DNA of 64,000 nucleotides from Eretmocerus hayati (lineage: Eukaryota > Arthropoda > Insecta > Hymenoptera > Aphelinidae), in assembly GCA_029851415.1 (NCBI GenBank), contig CM056743.1:89192501-89256500 (forward strand), written 5' to 3'. Below, one piece after another: positions 31,511 to 42,753 of this stretch. The stretch's first letter is position 1; the number at the start of each line of letters is the position of its first letter. Below the pieces are notes generated by a model. The model worked only from the letters and a program-made list of their open reading frames with translations, did no database searches and was not told the DNA's origin. A program made the translations under genes and the position numbers.

Positions 31511-33685
31511 AAGGCTTTATCGGATTTGTGCGAGTATTATGAGAATAAGAGAAGGCTCGTTAACTTATCGCTGGGGTCATATTATTCGTTGAAGTCTATG
31601 GAAAGCGATACCCATGCTGAGATGAAAAGACTTTATTCTGGTTCATTTGACACTGTCAATTTTCTGGCAGGGCTTGGACGTCCAATTAAGGAGAGCGGTG
31701 AGGACTTGTTCGTTTATTTTACTGTTTCTAAATTTGATTCAGTGACCAGGGAGGAATGGGAGAAGCATTTAGAGAAAACTAGTAATCCTGCTTCTATGGA
31801 ACAATTAGAAAGCTTTTTCAAAGATCAGCTGTCCACTATGGAATCGATAGAGAGTAGTCAGAAACCTCATACGACTAGTCAACCAGCTAAACCTTCCGGA
31901 TCTGGTAAGACACACTCGATGGCGACGGATACGGATTCAGACCATCCAAGAAAAAAGTGCCCTAGTTGTTCGGCCAGTCATCATCTTTCACAGTGCGATT
32001 CTTTCAAGGCAAAAAGTATAGCCGATCGTCGAGCTTTCGGAACGGGGAAACGGTTATGTTACATCTGTTTCGGCAATCACAGTGTAAAATTTCGTAAGTC
32101 GACTAAACTTTGTCGCAAGTGTAACGGGAAACATCATAGTTTCATTCATTCGGAATTTCAGAGGTCAGTCGAACCTCAGGGTAATGACAAAAAGGGTGAT
32201 TCCGTCCCATCGGGGGATGGAAAAGGTTCGGGAAACGGTGATGATTCGCACGCTACTACTACCTCTTGTCTAACTTCGGTGGAAAGCTCAAGTTTCGTGC
32301 TTTTGCCAACGGCAGTCGTCGAGGTGATCTCATCAGACGGGTTTGAGTACTTCTTTACGGCTTTGGTTGATCACTGTTCACAGTCTTCTTCCATCACGGA
32401 GGATGCTTGCCAAAAACTCGGGATTAAAAGGACGAAATCGAAGGTACAAATCAAGGGTGTTGCTGACCTCAATACTTGTGTTTCTCGAGGTACCGCCAAT
32501 TTTATCGTGCATCCCAGATTCTCTTCTGATTTTAGTTGTGATGTGACGGCCTTCATAATTCCTAAAGGATCTGGCTATAAGGCTTCTATTTCTTTGGGTA
32601 TGGAAAAATGGGATCATCTCAAGGGTTTGGAATTAGCTGATCCCCAATTTCTCAAAACGCGATCGATTGATATGTTGCTCGGAGACAAGATTCACGCTCA
32701 AATCGTGCTTGATGGGGTGAAAAAGGCTAGAATCGACCCATCAAATCAACCTATTGCTACTAATACTGCTTTGGGTTGGGTTGTATCCTCTAGCATCGGT
32801 CAAAGCTCGGAATCTGCTGCTTCTTATTTCCACTTGGTCGATCATTCAATGTTAGACTCGATACTTGAAAAATTTTGGAAACAAGAAGAAATTCTTACGG
32901 TCAGTAAAAAGTTAACAGAAGACGATCGTGAACGCAAGGAATATTTCCAAGAGACCCATAAGCAAGACCCAAGTGGTAGATACGTTGTACGATTACCGGT
33001 GAAACAGGAACTGATGAATAGTTTGAATTTCAATCTCGGTGATTCCTATAGATCAGCCCTTCAAACGCTCTTTTCTATGGAACTTAAATTTGCGAAAAAT
33101 TCGGATTTTGAAGCTAAATACAAACACTTTATGTTGGAGTATGAACAGCTCTCGCATATGGAAAAAGCATCAAACTTGTCGGATGAGGATAAAAATCGTG
33201 GCTACGTTCTTCCTCATCATGGAGTTCTTCAAGGCTCTAAAAAGTTACGGACGGTTTTCAATGGTTCGAACAAAATTCACGGCACGTCTTTGGATGATCT
33301 CCTCCACACTGGTGAGAATTTGCTCCCAGAGTTGATTTATCTGATTCTAAAATGGCGGCGTTATGAATTCGTGTTTGTAGCAGACATTGAGAGAATGTAC
33401 AGGCAAATATTGGTAGATCCTCGAGATCAACATTTGCAAATGATCTTGTGGAGAGAAAATTCGGATTCAGAAGTTCTGCTCTACTTACTCAGATTGGTTA
33501 CTTATGGGTTGAAATGCTCACCGGTTCTAGCTATCAGAGTGCTGAGACAGTTCGCAAAAGATTATCGTCACCTTTTCGTCCTTGCTATTAAAATCATCGA
33601 AGATAAATCTTATATGGATGAATTTATGTCGGGGGGGGGGGGGGAGAAACTTTGGATGAAACACGAGAGAAACAATCTCAGCTGA
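31511..33685 (+). pseudogene. BEL-2 gag end, protease and reverse transcriptase
   Basis: Continues gag in frame: two zinc-knuckle-like clusters (CPSCSASHHLSQC, then CRKCNGKHHSFIH), the protease region ALVDHCSQSSSI (Asp present, Gly replaced), RT motif A (FVADIERMYRQI) and the catalytic box YMDEFMSG, where the second Asp of YMDD is Glu. A run of about 14 G at 33,632-33,645 directly after this box shifts the frame, and the reading stops at 33,685. Confidence 0.87.
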
Positions 33686-36262
33686 TCCAAATTCTCAAGG
33701 TGGGCGGATTCGAGCTAAGGAAATGGGCAGCCCATGATGTTCAATTGATCGAAAATATTCCGGTCGATCATAGGATTCACGGTTCGGCGACGTTCGATTC
33801 TGATAATTGTACCTCTATATTGGGCCTTTCTTGGGCACCAAGAGAGGATTTTCGTCCATTTTAGGATCGAGCCTCAAGCTTTTGACAAACAGAATTTGAC
33901 TAAGAGATCGGTTTTGTCACTCACGGCAAAAATCTTTGACCCTCTAGGATGGTTAGCTCCCGTAGTAATTCGGGCTGAAATATTCATGCAATCTCTTTGG
34001 TTGCTAAAGTGTGATTGGGATGATGTGCTTCCGGAGGAATATTCAGAAAAGTTGTCTAATTGATATAAGGAGCTGACAAATTTGGAAGAAATCAGGATAC
34101 CTAGGTGGATAGGTTATTCGAGTCAAGGATTAATCATAGAGTTTCCCGGGTTTGCAGATGCTTCTTCCAAGGCATTCGGGGCAGTAATTTACTTGAGATT
34201 GATCAGAAATGGCCAGGTTAATGTGTCATCGCAATGCGCCAAGTCAAAGGTAGCCCCAATCAAGACAATTAGTATACCTCGCCTAGAGCTTTGCGCGGCG
34301 TTATTACTAGCAAAACTCGCTGATCACTTCTTGAAAATCATGCCTCTTGAGATAGCATCGACTCATTTATGGTCAGACTCGAAGGATGTGCTGTATTGGA
34401 TTAGGGCTCTGCCAAATCGTTGGCAGACGTTTGTTGCGAATAGGTGTTCGCAAATTCAAGAGCTACTCCCTCAGGCTCACTGGCACCATGTCAGATCAAA
34501 GGACAACCCTGCTGACGTGGTTTCCCGAGGCTTAAGTCCTGAATTGTTATCCACATTCGATCTTTGGTGGAAAGGTCCTTTGTTTCTCTCAGAGTTGAGT
34601 CAACCGTGGACTACTGAGGCGGAGAATGTGCAGGTCGAACCACTCGAAGAGCGAACCACTTCTCATGCCACTGCGTTACAGTATCCGGATGACTCACCTG
34701 ACAATGAACTGCTTAACAGATATTCATCTGCTACTAAACTTTTCCGGATCACTGCGCTTTGTGTTCGCTTCTTGACGAAATTTGGATCTCGTCTGAGCGA
34801 GAGGAATAGAGAAAAAATCGAGCTATTACGGTTGTCATTCATAGATCTCGATGCTTTGTCTGAAAGGTTGTTGAATACCATCGAGATTAAGAACGCTGAA
34901 TTGCTATGGACTCATCTTGTTCAGAAGCAAAGTTTTCGAAATGTTTTTAGGTGCCTTGAGAGAAACCTAGAGCTCAAAGGCACACATTTAATGGAATTAC
35001 GACCAATTCTAGATCGAGGACTTCTGCGGGTTGGAGGTAGACTTCGTCATTCGAATTGGGACTACACCGCAAAGCACCCACTGATTCTGCCAAGCAAGGG
35101 CCTTCTGACTGTTCTGCTCACCGGGAGAGCTCACGAGGAAACTCAGCACGGAGGGACGCAGTTAACTTTGGCTCATCTACGGAATCGGTACTGGATTATC
35201 ACTGGTCGACAGGCGGTAAAGGTTCTAATCGACAAATGCACGGTATGTCTCAGATTTTCCGCTGAAATGTCTACCGAATTAATGGGAGATCTGCCTAAGA
35301 ATCGAGTCACTCCAGCTTACTCCTTTGAACATTCAGGAGTGGACTTTGCCGGTCCATTCAAAATACGGTTGGTGAAAGCTAAAGGGAAAGGGAACATGAA
35401 AGCTTACTTTTGTATTTTTGTATGTCTTAGTACAAGAGCTACGCACTTGGAGGCTATGGAAGACCTCACTTCGGAAGCATTCCTCGCTGCTTTCAAAAGA
35501 TTCACTGCAAGGCGAGGACACTGTTCGAGATTAGAGAGTGACAACGCGCTCAACTTTACTGGTGCTGATGCGAAACTTCGTCAACGCTTTGATCAGGCAT
35601 CTCAGGAGTTCAAGGACCTTGCCATAGATCTGACTAATCTGGGTTCGGAATGGAGATTCAACCCACCTTCGGCGCCACACTTCGGGAGAATATGGGAGGC
35701 TGCTGTTAAATCCACCAAACATCATTTTAAAAGGATAGTTGGTGACCATATTCTCACTTTCGTTGAAGTTTCCACATTGCTATGCCAGATTGAAGCTTGT
35801 TTAAATTCAAGACCGTTAGCTCCTCTCCGAGATGACCCTTTTGATTTTGCCGTGCTCACTTCCGCACATTTCTTGATACAGAGACCTTCTTTCATAATTC
35901 CAGAGCCTTCTATACCTAAAGGACCGATCCCAGTCAATGAGCGTTGGAGATGGATGACTCACATGGTCCAGGAATTCTGGGAGTCATGGTCAAGGGATTA
36001 TCTCCAAGCTCTACAAGAACGATACAAATGGTTGAGGCCTTCAAGAGCTTTCCGGATTAACGATGTGGTATTGCTTCGAGAGGACTGTCGTTGTCCAGCA
36101 CTCTGGCCTATGGCGGTTGTCACTCAAACATTCCCTGGTGCTGATGGAAGGATCCGGGTGGTCGAAGTTCGCACCGCCACTTCTACATTCGTTCGACCTA
36201 TAGTCAAACTGGTGCTGCTTGTTCCTGATGACTCGTCGGAAGAAGATAGTGATGAGGATTGA
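33646..36262 (+). pseudogene. BEL-2 RNase H and integrase
   Basis: After the G run the correct frame resumes at 33,652 (QLIQILKVGGFELRKW). It stops at 33,864 and, in the frame that ends at 36,262, continues with KIFDPLGWLAPVV (about 33,930) past a TGA near 34,062. From 34,082 it is open for 726 codons: RNase H (FADASSKAFGAV, HLWSDSKDVLYW), integrase zinc residues, HSGVDFAGPF, LESDNALNF, FGRIWEAAVK and a DUF5641-type C-terminus. Confidence 0.87.
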
Positions 36263-36916
36263 ATCCTTTTAATGGATATTGAGTGATATAAAGTTGAATG
36301 AAGATTTAGGGTTTAGAGTCATGAGCATAAAATCATTGGGTTCTCGAATTTTAGAGTCTTTTCAAGTAGTATCAGTGACTCGTCCGTACGCAATCACTAG
36401 GTTAGTGTTTTGTGATCGTACGAACACAATATGAAATTAGAATCACTTGCGCGGTTGTCAAGGACATTCATATTCTAAAGGAATGAATGCGCTTCCTTTC
36501 GGGACTAGATCCCGGGTGACCGGAACTTAGCTTGCCTTTAATAGAACCGAGATGGTAACTGTTCAACTTTGATTCCCTTTCTTCTGAAATTGAGACTTTA
36601 TTTCCGGTAGTTTGGTAGATTTGTTGTGTACATACGATTTTTGTTGTTTTATTGGCCTTATCAGTCCAAAGGTTTTCTTGCTTTGATCAATTTAATCACC
36701 GTCGAAATAACCGGTTGATTCATTATGATTTCTCTTTCAATTCTAGAGCAAAGATAGCTCTTGAGCCTATTGCTCCTTATTCGTAATTTCGATTTTTGGC
36801 CGTGTCACCCTTGAATTGTATTCCTTCCGAGTCGAGCAAATTTATTGAATTATACTGTAAAATGATACTACTTAAGTCATCGATTTTTGAAGCGTAACAA
36901 ATCGAGGTGGGCGGTA
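36263..36916 (+). other. BEL-2 3' untranslated region and polypurine tract
   Basis: About 650 bases without a gene, ending GAGGTGGGCGGTA before the 3' LTR. Confidence 0.55.
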
Positions 36917-37169
36917 TGTTCAGTTTCATATCGATCTATCTCACACTATTTGAATTTTGGCGCGCTACCGCCATTTTGCGCTCGCGTTCAAATTCTTCGA
37001 TGTCGCGTTTGCCGCCTTCCGCGGCTCTCGCCAGTTCTCGTCCGTCGCTCGTCCGCACCACCTCGCCAATTAGCATGTAGCTATAGGCAATGAATTACTT
37101 TGTTGTTTTTTCACTTACAAAATGTGTCTGAGTGAAAATTATTTCAACCACCACTATCCGCGATAAACA
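36917..37169 (+). repeat. BEL-2 3' LTR (internally deleted)
   Basis: 253 bases. The break falls at a short AAT/ATT junction (CGCCAAT joined to TAGCATG), and an extra CAGTTCTCGT-like tandem copy sits near 37,030. TSD CTTTG follows. Confidence 0.9.
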
Positions 37170-37260
37170 CTTTGCATGTGCTCCCAAGAACGTATATTAT
37201 CTGGCTTATGTGACATCAGTGTGTGATTTCAAAGGGAATAAAGATGGTATATGGTTTTGA
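37170..37260 (+). pseudogene. 3' end of the ORF split by BEL-2
   Basis: Begins with the TSD. It continues the reading frame of 28,971-29,184 (CAPKNVYYLAYV, then DFKGNKDGI) to TGA at 37,258-37,260. Confidence 0.55.
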
Positions 37261-37300
37261 AAGATCGTGTCATAATTCTTAGCGAAACCTTCCCGAAAAG

Positions 37301-37336
37301 TATAAGAAGGATATTTGTAACGAGCTATAATCAGTA
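37301..37336 (+). promoter_or_regulatory. Core promoter of the coiled-coil gene (element 2)
   Basis: TATAAG at 37,301, TCAGTA at 37,331 (30 bases apart), ATG at 37,342, so a leader of about 9 bases. Same geometry as at 5,150 and 53,119. Confidence 0.6.
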
Positions 37337-37341
37337 CTACG

Positions 37342-37809
37342 ATGAACGTCGACTTATTCGGAGGTGGTGTTCGAGAGGGTCTGAGCTACTTCAACGATGG
37401 ATCACACATCTCATTAGATCGAAGGATGAGTAATAAGCAGAAAGAGTTGGAACATAAGCTTTTCCTACTGAAAGTCTCGGTTGGAGAAGTCGAGCAAAAA
37501 GTCTCCTCTTTGGATCGAATTACGAAAGATGGTTTCCAATTTTTGAAGGATGAGCTGAAACATCTACGCTCTGACTTGGATAAAATTCGATCCGAGTTGA
37601 AGAGGGATAATGAGAATTTGAGGAAGACAACAGAAAAAAATACAAAAAGGTCAATGTCCAATGCCTCTCATGTGTCCAACTGAAGTTCGTTGATGAATAG
37701 GTTACAAGCAAAAATCACAGACTTGAACGAGAGGGTTGAACGACAAGGTGTTATTCTTGCTGATCCATCTTCGTTGAAACCGTCGAACGTTTCGGGAGAG
37801 GAGACATGA
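37342..37809 (+). pseudogene. Coiled-coil protein preceding integrase (element 2), one stop
   Basis: ATG at 37,342 (MNVDLFGGG) starts a 155-codon frame with a strongly charged heptad-type coiled coil (residues about 30-100: LEHKLFLLKVSVGEVEQKV, then FLKDELKHLRSDLDKI). TGA at 37,681-37,683 interrupts; the frame then continues with a second short coil (MNRLQAKITDLNERVE) to TGA at 37,807. The stop overlaps the integrase ATG in ATGA, a tight coupling. No family recognised. A TATA box and initiator precede it. Confidence 0.5.
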
Positions 37810-38760
37810 GTGGTAAGTACAGCCATGAGAAAATCCAACTGGTGAAGGAATTACATGCACCAGCTGGAAAAAATTTCCCTCGTAGGAGGGTTTTGGTGAA
37901 AGATGTGAATGACTTATGGCAGATAAATCTAGCTATAATGATGAATTGGAGTAGATTCAACAAGAGTTTTAAGTATATTCTGATCGTCATTGACGTGTTT
38001 TCAAAGTATGGATGGGCCGAACCAGTCAAGAATAAGACGGGGAAAGAAGTAACCAGAGCTTTGGAAGGGTGCTTGATCGTGCCTATAGTCCTCCAACGAA
38101 TTCACAAGCTGATAAAGGAAAGGAATTTTACAATAAGGATTTCCTTGATCTAGTTCAACGCAACGGAATAAATTTTTATTCTACTCAAAGCGTACTCAAA
38201 GCCTCAATTTGTGAACGTTTTGTTAGAACAATGAAAACTCGTTTATACAGGATATTCTCACTGAATGGTAATTATAAGTGGATTGATATCCTACAAGATG
38301 TGGTGAATGACTATAACCGCACCAAGCATCGTACCATAGGTTTGAAACCTATCCAAGTATATAAAAAATCTCCCCAGCAGGAGAAGTACATTGAAACCCT
38401 GGAATCTACGGTCTACCGTAACTTAAAAATCAAAGGGAAGCAAAAATTCCAAGTTGGTGACTTCGTGCGCGTGAGTAAATATGAGACAGTTTTTGCTAAA
38501 GGATTCACATCCAATTGGAGCACAGAAGTATTTAAAATTATTGAGGTGAAGAGAACAAACCCAGTGATGTACTTACTCGAAGATTATGAAGGAGAGAGAA
38601 TTTTGGGTGGTTTCTATGAACCAGAATCGCTTCGAGTGAAAGATCCAAGTATTTTCTGGTTGAGAAAGTCATCAAAGAGCGAGGAGATCAAGTACTTGGT
38701 AGATGGCTCGGACTTGATAAGAAGTACGATTCTTGGGTGCACAAGAAAAACATCCTCTAG
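37806..38760 (+). pseudogene. INT: Retroviral-type integrase with chromodomain (element 2), dead
   Basis: Polinton-type integrase. The first catalytic Asp is replaced by Asn (LWQINLA, residue 41, codon AAT at 37,926). The second Asp (QADKGKEF) and the Glu (ICERFVRTMK) are present, spaced one residue shorter than in the first integrase. The frame shifts near 38,070-38,100, and again near 38,660, after which the chromodomain reads VEKVIKERGDQVLGRWLGL with DSWV and ends at TAG 38,758. Lower G+C and different residues show it is not a copy of the integrase at 7,093. Confidence 0.9.
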
Positions 38761-39141
38761 AGCATCTCCAGCAAGATATTGAGTGTATCCTCGTGATGAG
38801 TACATGATGGATGAGACAAATAAACCTTTCCATATTTCTAATATATGTATATTTATTTTCCCCGATCCCGAAATCGGATGATAAGATTACTTATTACATA
38901 TTCTTATAATGACCAAGCGCACGCGTTCTCCTAATATGAAACGCTTATCATCATCTGCATTTAAGGCTAATTTCGTCTGCTGGATACTGTATACTTGATG
39001 TAAATGATTCCTCATGAGTTTTTGTTCACAATAATAATCAACTCCGTCGAACAAGCATCTTTTGTAATCATCAAATCTAATTTTTTACTTCAGTACACAT
39101 CGACATACACCTTTGGCAGCCTTTTTTTCTTCTAGCTCTTT
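38761..39141. other. Spacer between convergent integrase and polB of element 2
   Basis: AT-rich, with no gene seen. Lies between convergent 3' ends, so it probably holds both polyadenylation regions. Confidence 0.4.
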
Positions 39142-39653
39142 TCATTCATTCTCTTTGATCATTGCGTAAGCTTTCGGTCTGATACCAACAAATTCGAGTA
39201 TAAGCTCACCACCATATGCTTCCTTCATTTTACCGAGCTCTTTCATGTTCACGCGCGGTATCGAGTAAGGATTATTTTCCTGAAAATTCGAAATATCGAA
39301 TTTTTCAATACAGTCGCGTTTAATGAGGTCGGTATATACGTCTCTAGTGTGGATCTCATAGATCAGACTGTCCGTATCGATGTATAGAAGGTTGCAGGAT
39401 CCGTCTAAATTATTAGAATTTTGTAACATGTATCCATAATGAAAATCATACATAAAAAATTTTGAGATATCCAATACAGCGGACCCGACGTAGATCGCTT
39501 TGTCCATTTTTATTTGACGTTTTTTCAACTCTATTGCAACAAACTCCTCATCAAAGAAAACGATTCTATAAAATCTTGGATTGGAAACATATTTTTCGAC
39601 ACCACTTTTCCGACGATCCCATAGAGTCTCCAGCTTGACCTCAATCCAATAGA
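39142..39653 (-). CDS. polB-2 fragment: motif C and C-terminus
   Basis: Continues after the insertion: IEVKLETLWDRR, KMDKAIYVGSAVLDISK, motif C LLYIDTDSLIYEI, then GGELILEFVGIRPKAYAM and a stop at 39,142. Confidence 0.88.
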
Positions 39654-40153
39654 GAACTGACATGACTACAAAAATTATTCGACAATGCTCGTAATACGGA
39701 AGTTCGCGTTGTAATAAACACGATATGTGGGAATTCGGGAATTTTCTGTTGTCAAAGTGACCTAAATTTGAGTCTGAAAATTTTCAGGTTTTGAATTGGC
39801 GCCATTCAATATGGCGGCGACTGCACATGAGTCACGTGACTTCAGAGAGTTTTCCACGATGATTCTGAGGGAAACCTGCGTTTCTTCACCGCAAACTTCT
39901 ATTACTCGAGTAGATTAAGCTCTTGACTGTGATTCAGATGAGAACTTTTGATGAAAAATGAATCGCAGCAGTTGGCGAATTTAGTGGCACATGTGCAGGC
40001 GCCGCCATATTGAACGGCGCCAATTCAAATTGTCAAAGCTTCAATGATGATTTAAAAATTGTAGAGGCGTCGTAAAAATTTCAAAATCTTCATCCTATAT
40101 CTATTTTGCCGCAAACTCTCAAAATATAACATTTTTCGGAATCATGTCAGTTC
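39654..40153. mobile_element. 500-bp MITE-like insertion inside polB-2
   Basis: Bounded by a perfect 12-base inverted repeat, GAACTGACATGA (39,654-39,665) and TCATGTCAGTTC (40,142-40,153). Inside it a second inverted pair, TTGAATTGGCGCCATTCAAT with following ATGGCGGC (39,791-39,818) and its near-inverse at 40,001-40,028, makes a strong hairpin. No coding capacity. The insertion splits the polymerase between motifs A/B and C, so it came after element 2. Confidence 0.75.
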
Positions 40154-40963
40154 CCTATTACGAACGTTTTCCATGGACTCACCAAACACGGCATTGACCA
40201 TCAATTTGAAGAGCTCTTTGCGGAAATCCGACGTTGCTCTCTTACGTGATTCAGTATTCAATGTGATGTAAGGTGCTAACCACTCGGACTGTTGAAATTC
40301 GAGAACCCTGCGTACTCTTTCAAGCTGAAGGCCATTTGCTAGAGCCTGCTTTAACGCACGATAATGAATGACATATCTCTTTTTGTCGTATAGAGTTGCC
40401 CACAATTTCTTAACTTTTTTATTCTTAGCCCCTTGCGGGGCTATTTTTTCGGGACAGAATGGATAGTCTGAGTGTTTGTGATGAAGATCAGTCGGGTATA
40501 TCAAGTCCACTTCGAGTATGTAACCTAAATCCGAGTCATCGCTGATTTTCGATACATCGAAATTTTTTGGGTTCATCACCCATTTGAAACCTTTGTAAGG
40601 AAGCTTTGTTTGCATTGCCGTTCCGTATAGATTGTTCATATCTAAATGAATAATGGAATTTGAATCTTGGCTTCCGTTGAAAGTCTTCATGTATTTATTA
40701 TTATCAACAGCATGACGCTTCGAACACTGACACAGACCACCTCTAATCGATTTTTCTAAGAAAAGTACCATGTCAATGTCAGTCAGTAACTCCATTTCAA
40801 CTCCCGTCTTGAGAAGCATCACGTCCCAAGCGAAACCCGGTAAAGTGTAGTAGTGCGCGGGATCCAATGAATAGGTCTCTAGACAGCTATTCCTGAAGGC
40901 CTCGAAAATGTCTGCCAATAACATGACATCGGTCTTAAGGTAAAGATCTGAGCAGTCCCACAA
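40142..40963 (-). CDS. polB-2 fragment: Exo III and palm motif A
   Basis: 273 codons: YLKTDVMLLADIFEAF (Exo III), HYYTLPGFAWDVML, RGGLCQCSKRHAV, motif A HLDMNNLYGTAM, and LFKLMVNAVFGESMENV (motif B equivalent). It is cut by the insertion at 40,153; the last residues before the stop are transposon-encoded. Confidence 0.88.
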   Translation of the reverse strand: MWDCSDLYLKTDVMLLADIFEAFRNSCLETYSLDPAHYYTLPGFAWDVMLLKTGVEMELLTDIDMVLFLEKSIRGGLCQCSKRHAVDNNKYMKTFNGSQDSNSIIHLDMNNLYGTAMQTKLPYKGFKWVMNPKNFDVSKISDDSDLGYILEVDLIYPTDLHHKHSDYPFCPEKIAPQGAKNKKVKKLWATLYDKKRYVIHYRALKQALANGLQLERVRRVLEFQQSEWLAPYITLNTESRKRATSDFRKELFKLMVNAVFGESMENVRNRELT

Positions 40964-41158
40964 CGATTGACATCTAAAAATCCTCCAAACATCGATCGCA
41001 TGCTTATAAGACTGAGAGTCTAACTCTGAATCTGTAAGTGAGTTATAGAATCCCCCGATTGGAGGTAGAGATGTTTCATCGAGTTTCGCTTCGCTATCTA
41101 TGTAATCGTAACAAAAAACCCCTTTTTTGTGAGGAGATCGAATGCTTCCTCATCATTC

Positions 41159-41605
41159 TCAGTGTTCAATAACTCTTTTTTGGAATTGCTTCCTCGTTAT
41201 GACCATATCTTTCTTAGGAAGTAAAGATGCTAATTTTTCGAGGCTCGAACTCAAAAATTTGAAGGAATCTATGAATGTAAGTTTCATCTTGGAATCACCA
41301 AGGTGTTTTGCGAAGGAGATATAGTTCTCCATGTTTTGGGGTATGACCGTCAGCTCTCCATCAACATCGTAATTTAATGTCCTTATCAAAAAATGGGCGT
41401 CATATCTCGCTAAGTTATGGGAAATAACGGGAATAATAAATTTCTCTTGGTACAAGAGATTGCAATGAACGTGGGCAGCGCCTCTGAACCGTCCTCTAGC
41501 ATGATGTTCGTGATCACGTACCTTGATCTCATCCGGGTAGAATATCTTCTCACATATATGGCACGTTGTTGCTGCTTGAAATCTCTCTTCATCCTCCTCG
41601 CTCAT
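41159..41605 (-). CDS. polB-2 fragment: Cys/His insert and Exo II
   Basis: 148 codons with CHICEKIF, then VRDHEHHARGRFRGAAHVHCN (a zinc-binding, HNH-like layout common to this polymerase lineage) and Exo II HNLARYDAHFLIRTL. Confidence 0.85.
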   Translation of the reverse strand: MSEEDEERFQAATTCHICEKIFYPDEIKVRDHEHHARGRFRGAAHVHCNLLYQEKFIIPVISHNLARYDAHFLIRTLNYDVDGELTVIPQNMENYISFAKHLGDSKMKLTFIDSFKFLSSSLEKLASLLPKKDMVITRKQFQKRVIEH

Positions 41606-41848
41606 GTTAAGAGGCGGGGAGTTGAAGAACAGCTACAAAAAAAGCAGTAATACATTTCAATATATCATAACATCCATCATCTGTATCAATCTTACCTCTT
41701 CCTCTTCAAAGGCAATCCTCTCAAGCTCCTTGACAAAGTCCCGAGCACAGTGCTGTCCTCTATATCTCTTGGAAAAGCATCGAGTCTCATCAAAACGATC
41801 ATGGAAGTAGAGTCCAATACTATATGGTTCATGTTTTTGAAAAGCTTG

Positions 41849-42673
41849 CTACATCAGCTTGGATCTGGCCTTCTTGAGATTTATTGAATGATGTAGACAA
41901 TCTTCTTCATCGTCGTCATCAGACATCATCTGAACACCTTCGTCATCTGTACTTGAACTCAATTTTTCATTCATTTTGATGAGCAGGCACTGAAAATCTG
42001 CGTAAACAATATAAGGCGAGTCCTGTTTCTTCCAGTGATTGGTAAATCTAAGAACCGCTTCTTCCGGTCTTGGTAGAACGATTTTACATTCGTTTGCGGT
42101 TTTACAGTCCAATGAGTGTCTATTAAGTTTTTTTTCGCTCGAAAACGAATGGAAACAAGTTTCACAGACGTACCCCTTGTGCATGTCCTTGTTGATCCCG
42201 CTAGAAATGAGCCTTGAGAGGTGTTTTATTGTGCAATAGTGTGCTCCATCTTCGTCCTCTAATAAAAGTAAATTGACATATCCTGTCCTCTTTTTTGTAG
42301 TACGGTCTGAACCATATATGGTCTCTTCCTGTTCATCCACCTCATAGACATTTATTGAGATGTCATTATCTCTCTCAAACTGTGGGACGTCAGCATATGA
42401 TATTGGGAAGTCTTCCTCACGCAATTTCAACCCCAATCCTTTGTTCTTCCAATGAGGATAGTTGTGGAGCTTATTTTGAGAGGATGATCCATTCTTCGCA
42501 GGATAAAGTCCTGCCATGACCGAATGAGCAAAATACTGATTTCCTCCACACTCGATGTTCACCACAGCATGTTTCTTCTTGATAAACTCTGGTAGTTCAA
42601 TATATGATGCTCCGTTGAGGGGTCTGTTTTGATTATATTTATTCTCAGACTGATAATCTCTTCTGGAGACCAT
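41849..42673 (-). CDS. polB-2 fragment: pre-exonuclease region and Exo I
   Basis: 274 codons. Contains NGASYIELPEFIKKKHAVVN, YFAHSVMAGLYPAK, DISINVYEVDEQEE, a C-x2-C-x-H type finger (CETCFHSF) and Exo I VYADFQC, where Asp226 is kept but the expected Glu228 is Gln (41,990-41,992). Ends in an acidic Ser/Asp stretch. Confidence 0.85.
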   Translation of the reverse strand: MVSRRDYQSENKYNQNRPLNGASYIELPEFIKKKHAVVNIECGGNQYFAHSVMAGLYPAKNGSSSQNKLHNYPHWKNKGLGLKLREEDFPISYADVPQFERDNDISINVYEVDEQEETIYGSDRTTKKRTGYVNLLLLEDEDGAHYCTIKHLSRLISSGINKDMHKGYVCETCFHSFSSEKKLNRHSLDCKTANECKIVLPRPEEAVLRFTNHWKKQDSPYIVYADFQCLLIKMNEKLSSSTDDEGVQMMSDDDDEEDCLHHSINLKKARSKLM

Positions 42674-42753
42674 CCACTACCAACTTCTTCAAACTCAGAT
42701 AATTGATTATCTATTGTTTTCATATTCTTCTCATACCATTTCTGCGTATCAGA

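Larger units (their letters stand above)
29185..37169 (+). mobile_element. BEL/Pao LTR retrotransposon BEL-2
   Basis: LTRs 29,185-29,639 (455 bp) and 36,917-37,169 (253 bp), both TGTTCAG...AAACA, with 5-bp TSD. The 3' LTR lacks about 210 bases of the middle, and also has a 10-base tandem insertion. The gene is broken by a nonsense codon in gag, a frameshift at a long G run, further frame changes, and a changed catalytic residue. It is a different lineage from BEL-1 by protein sequence and splits the ORF at 29.18/37.17 kb. Confidence 0.93.
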
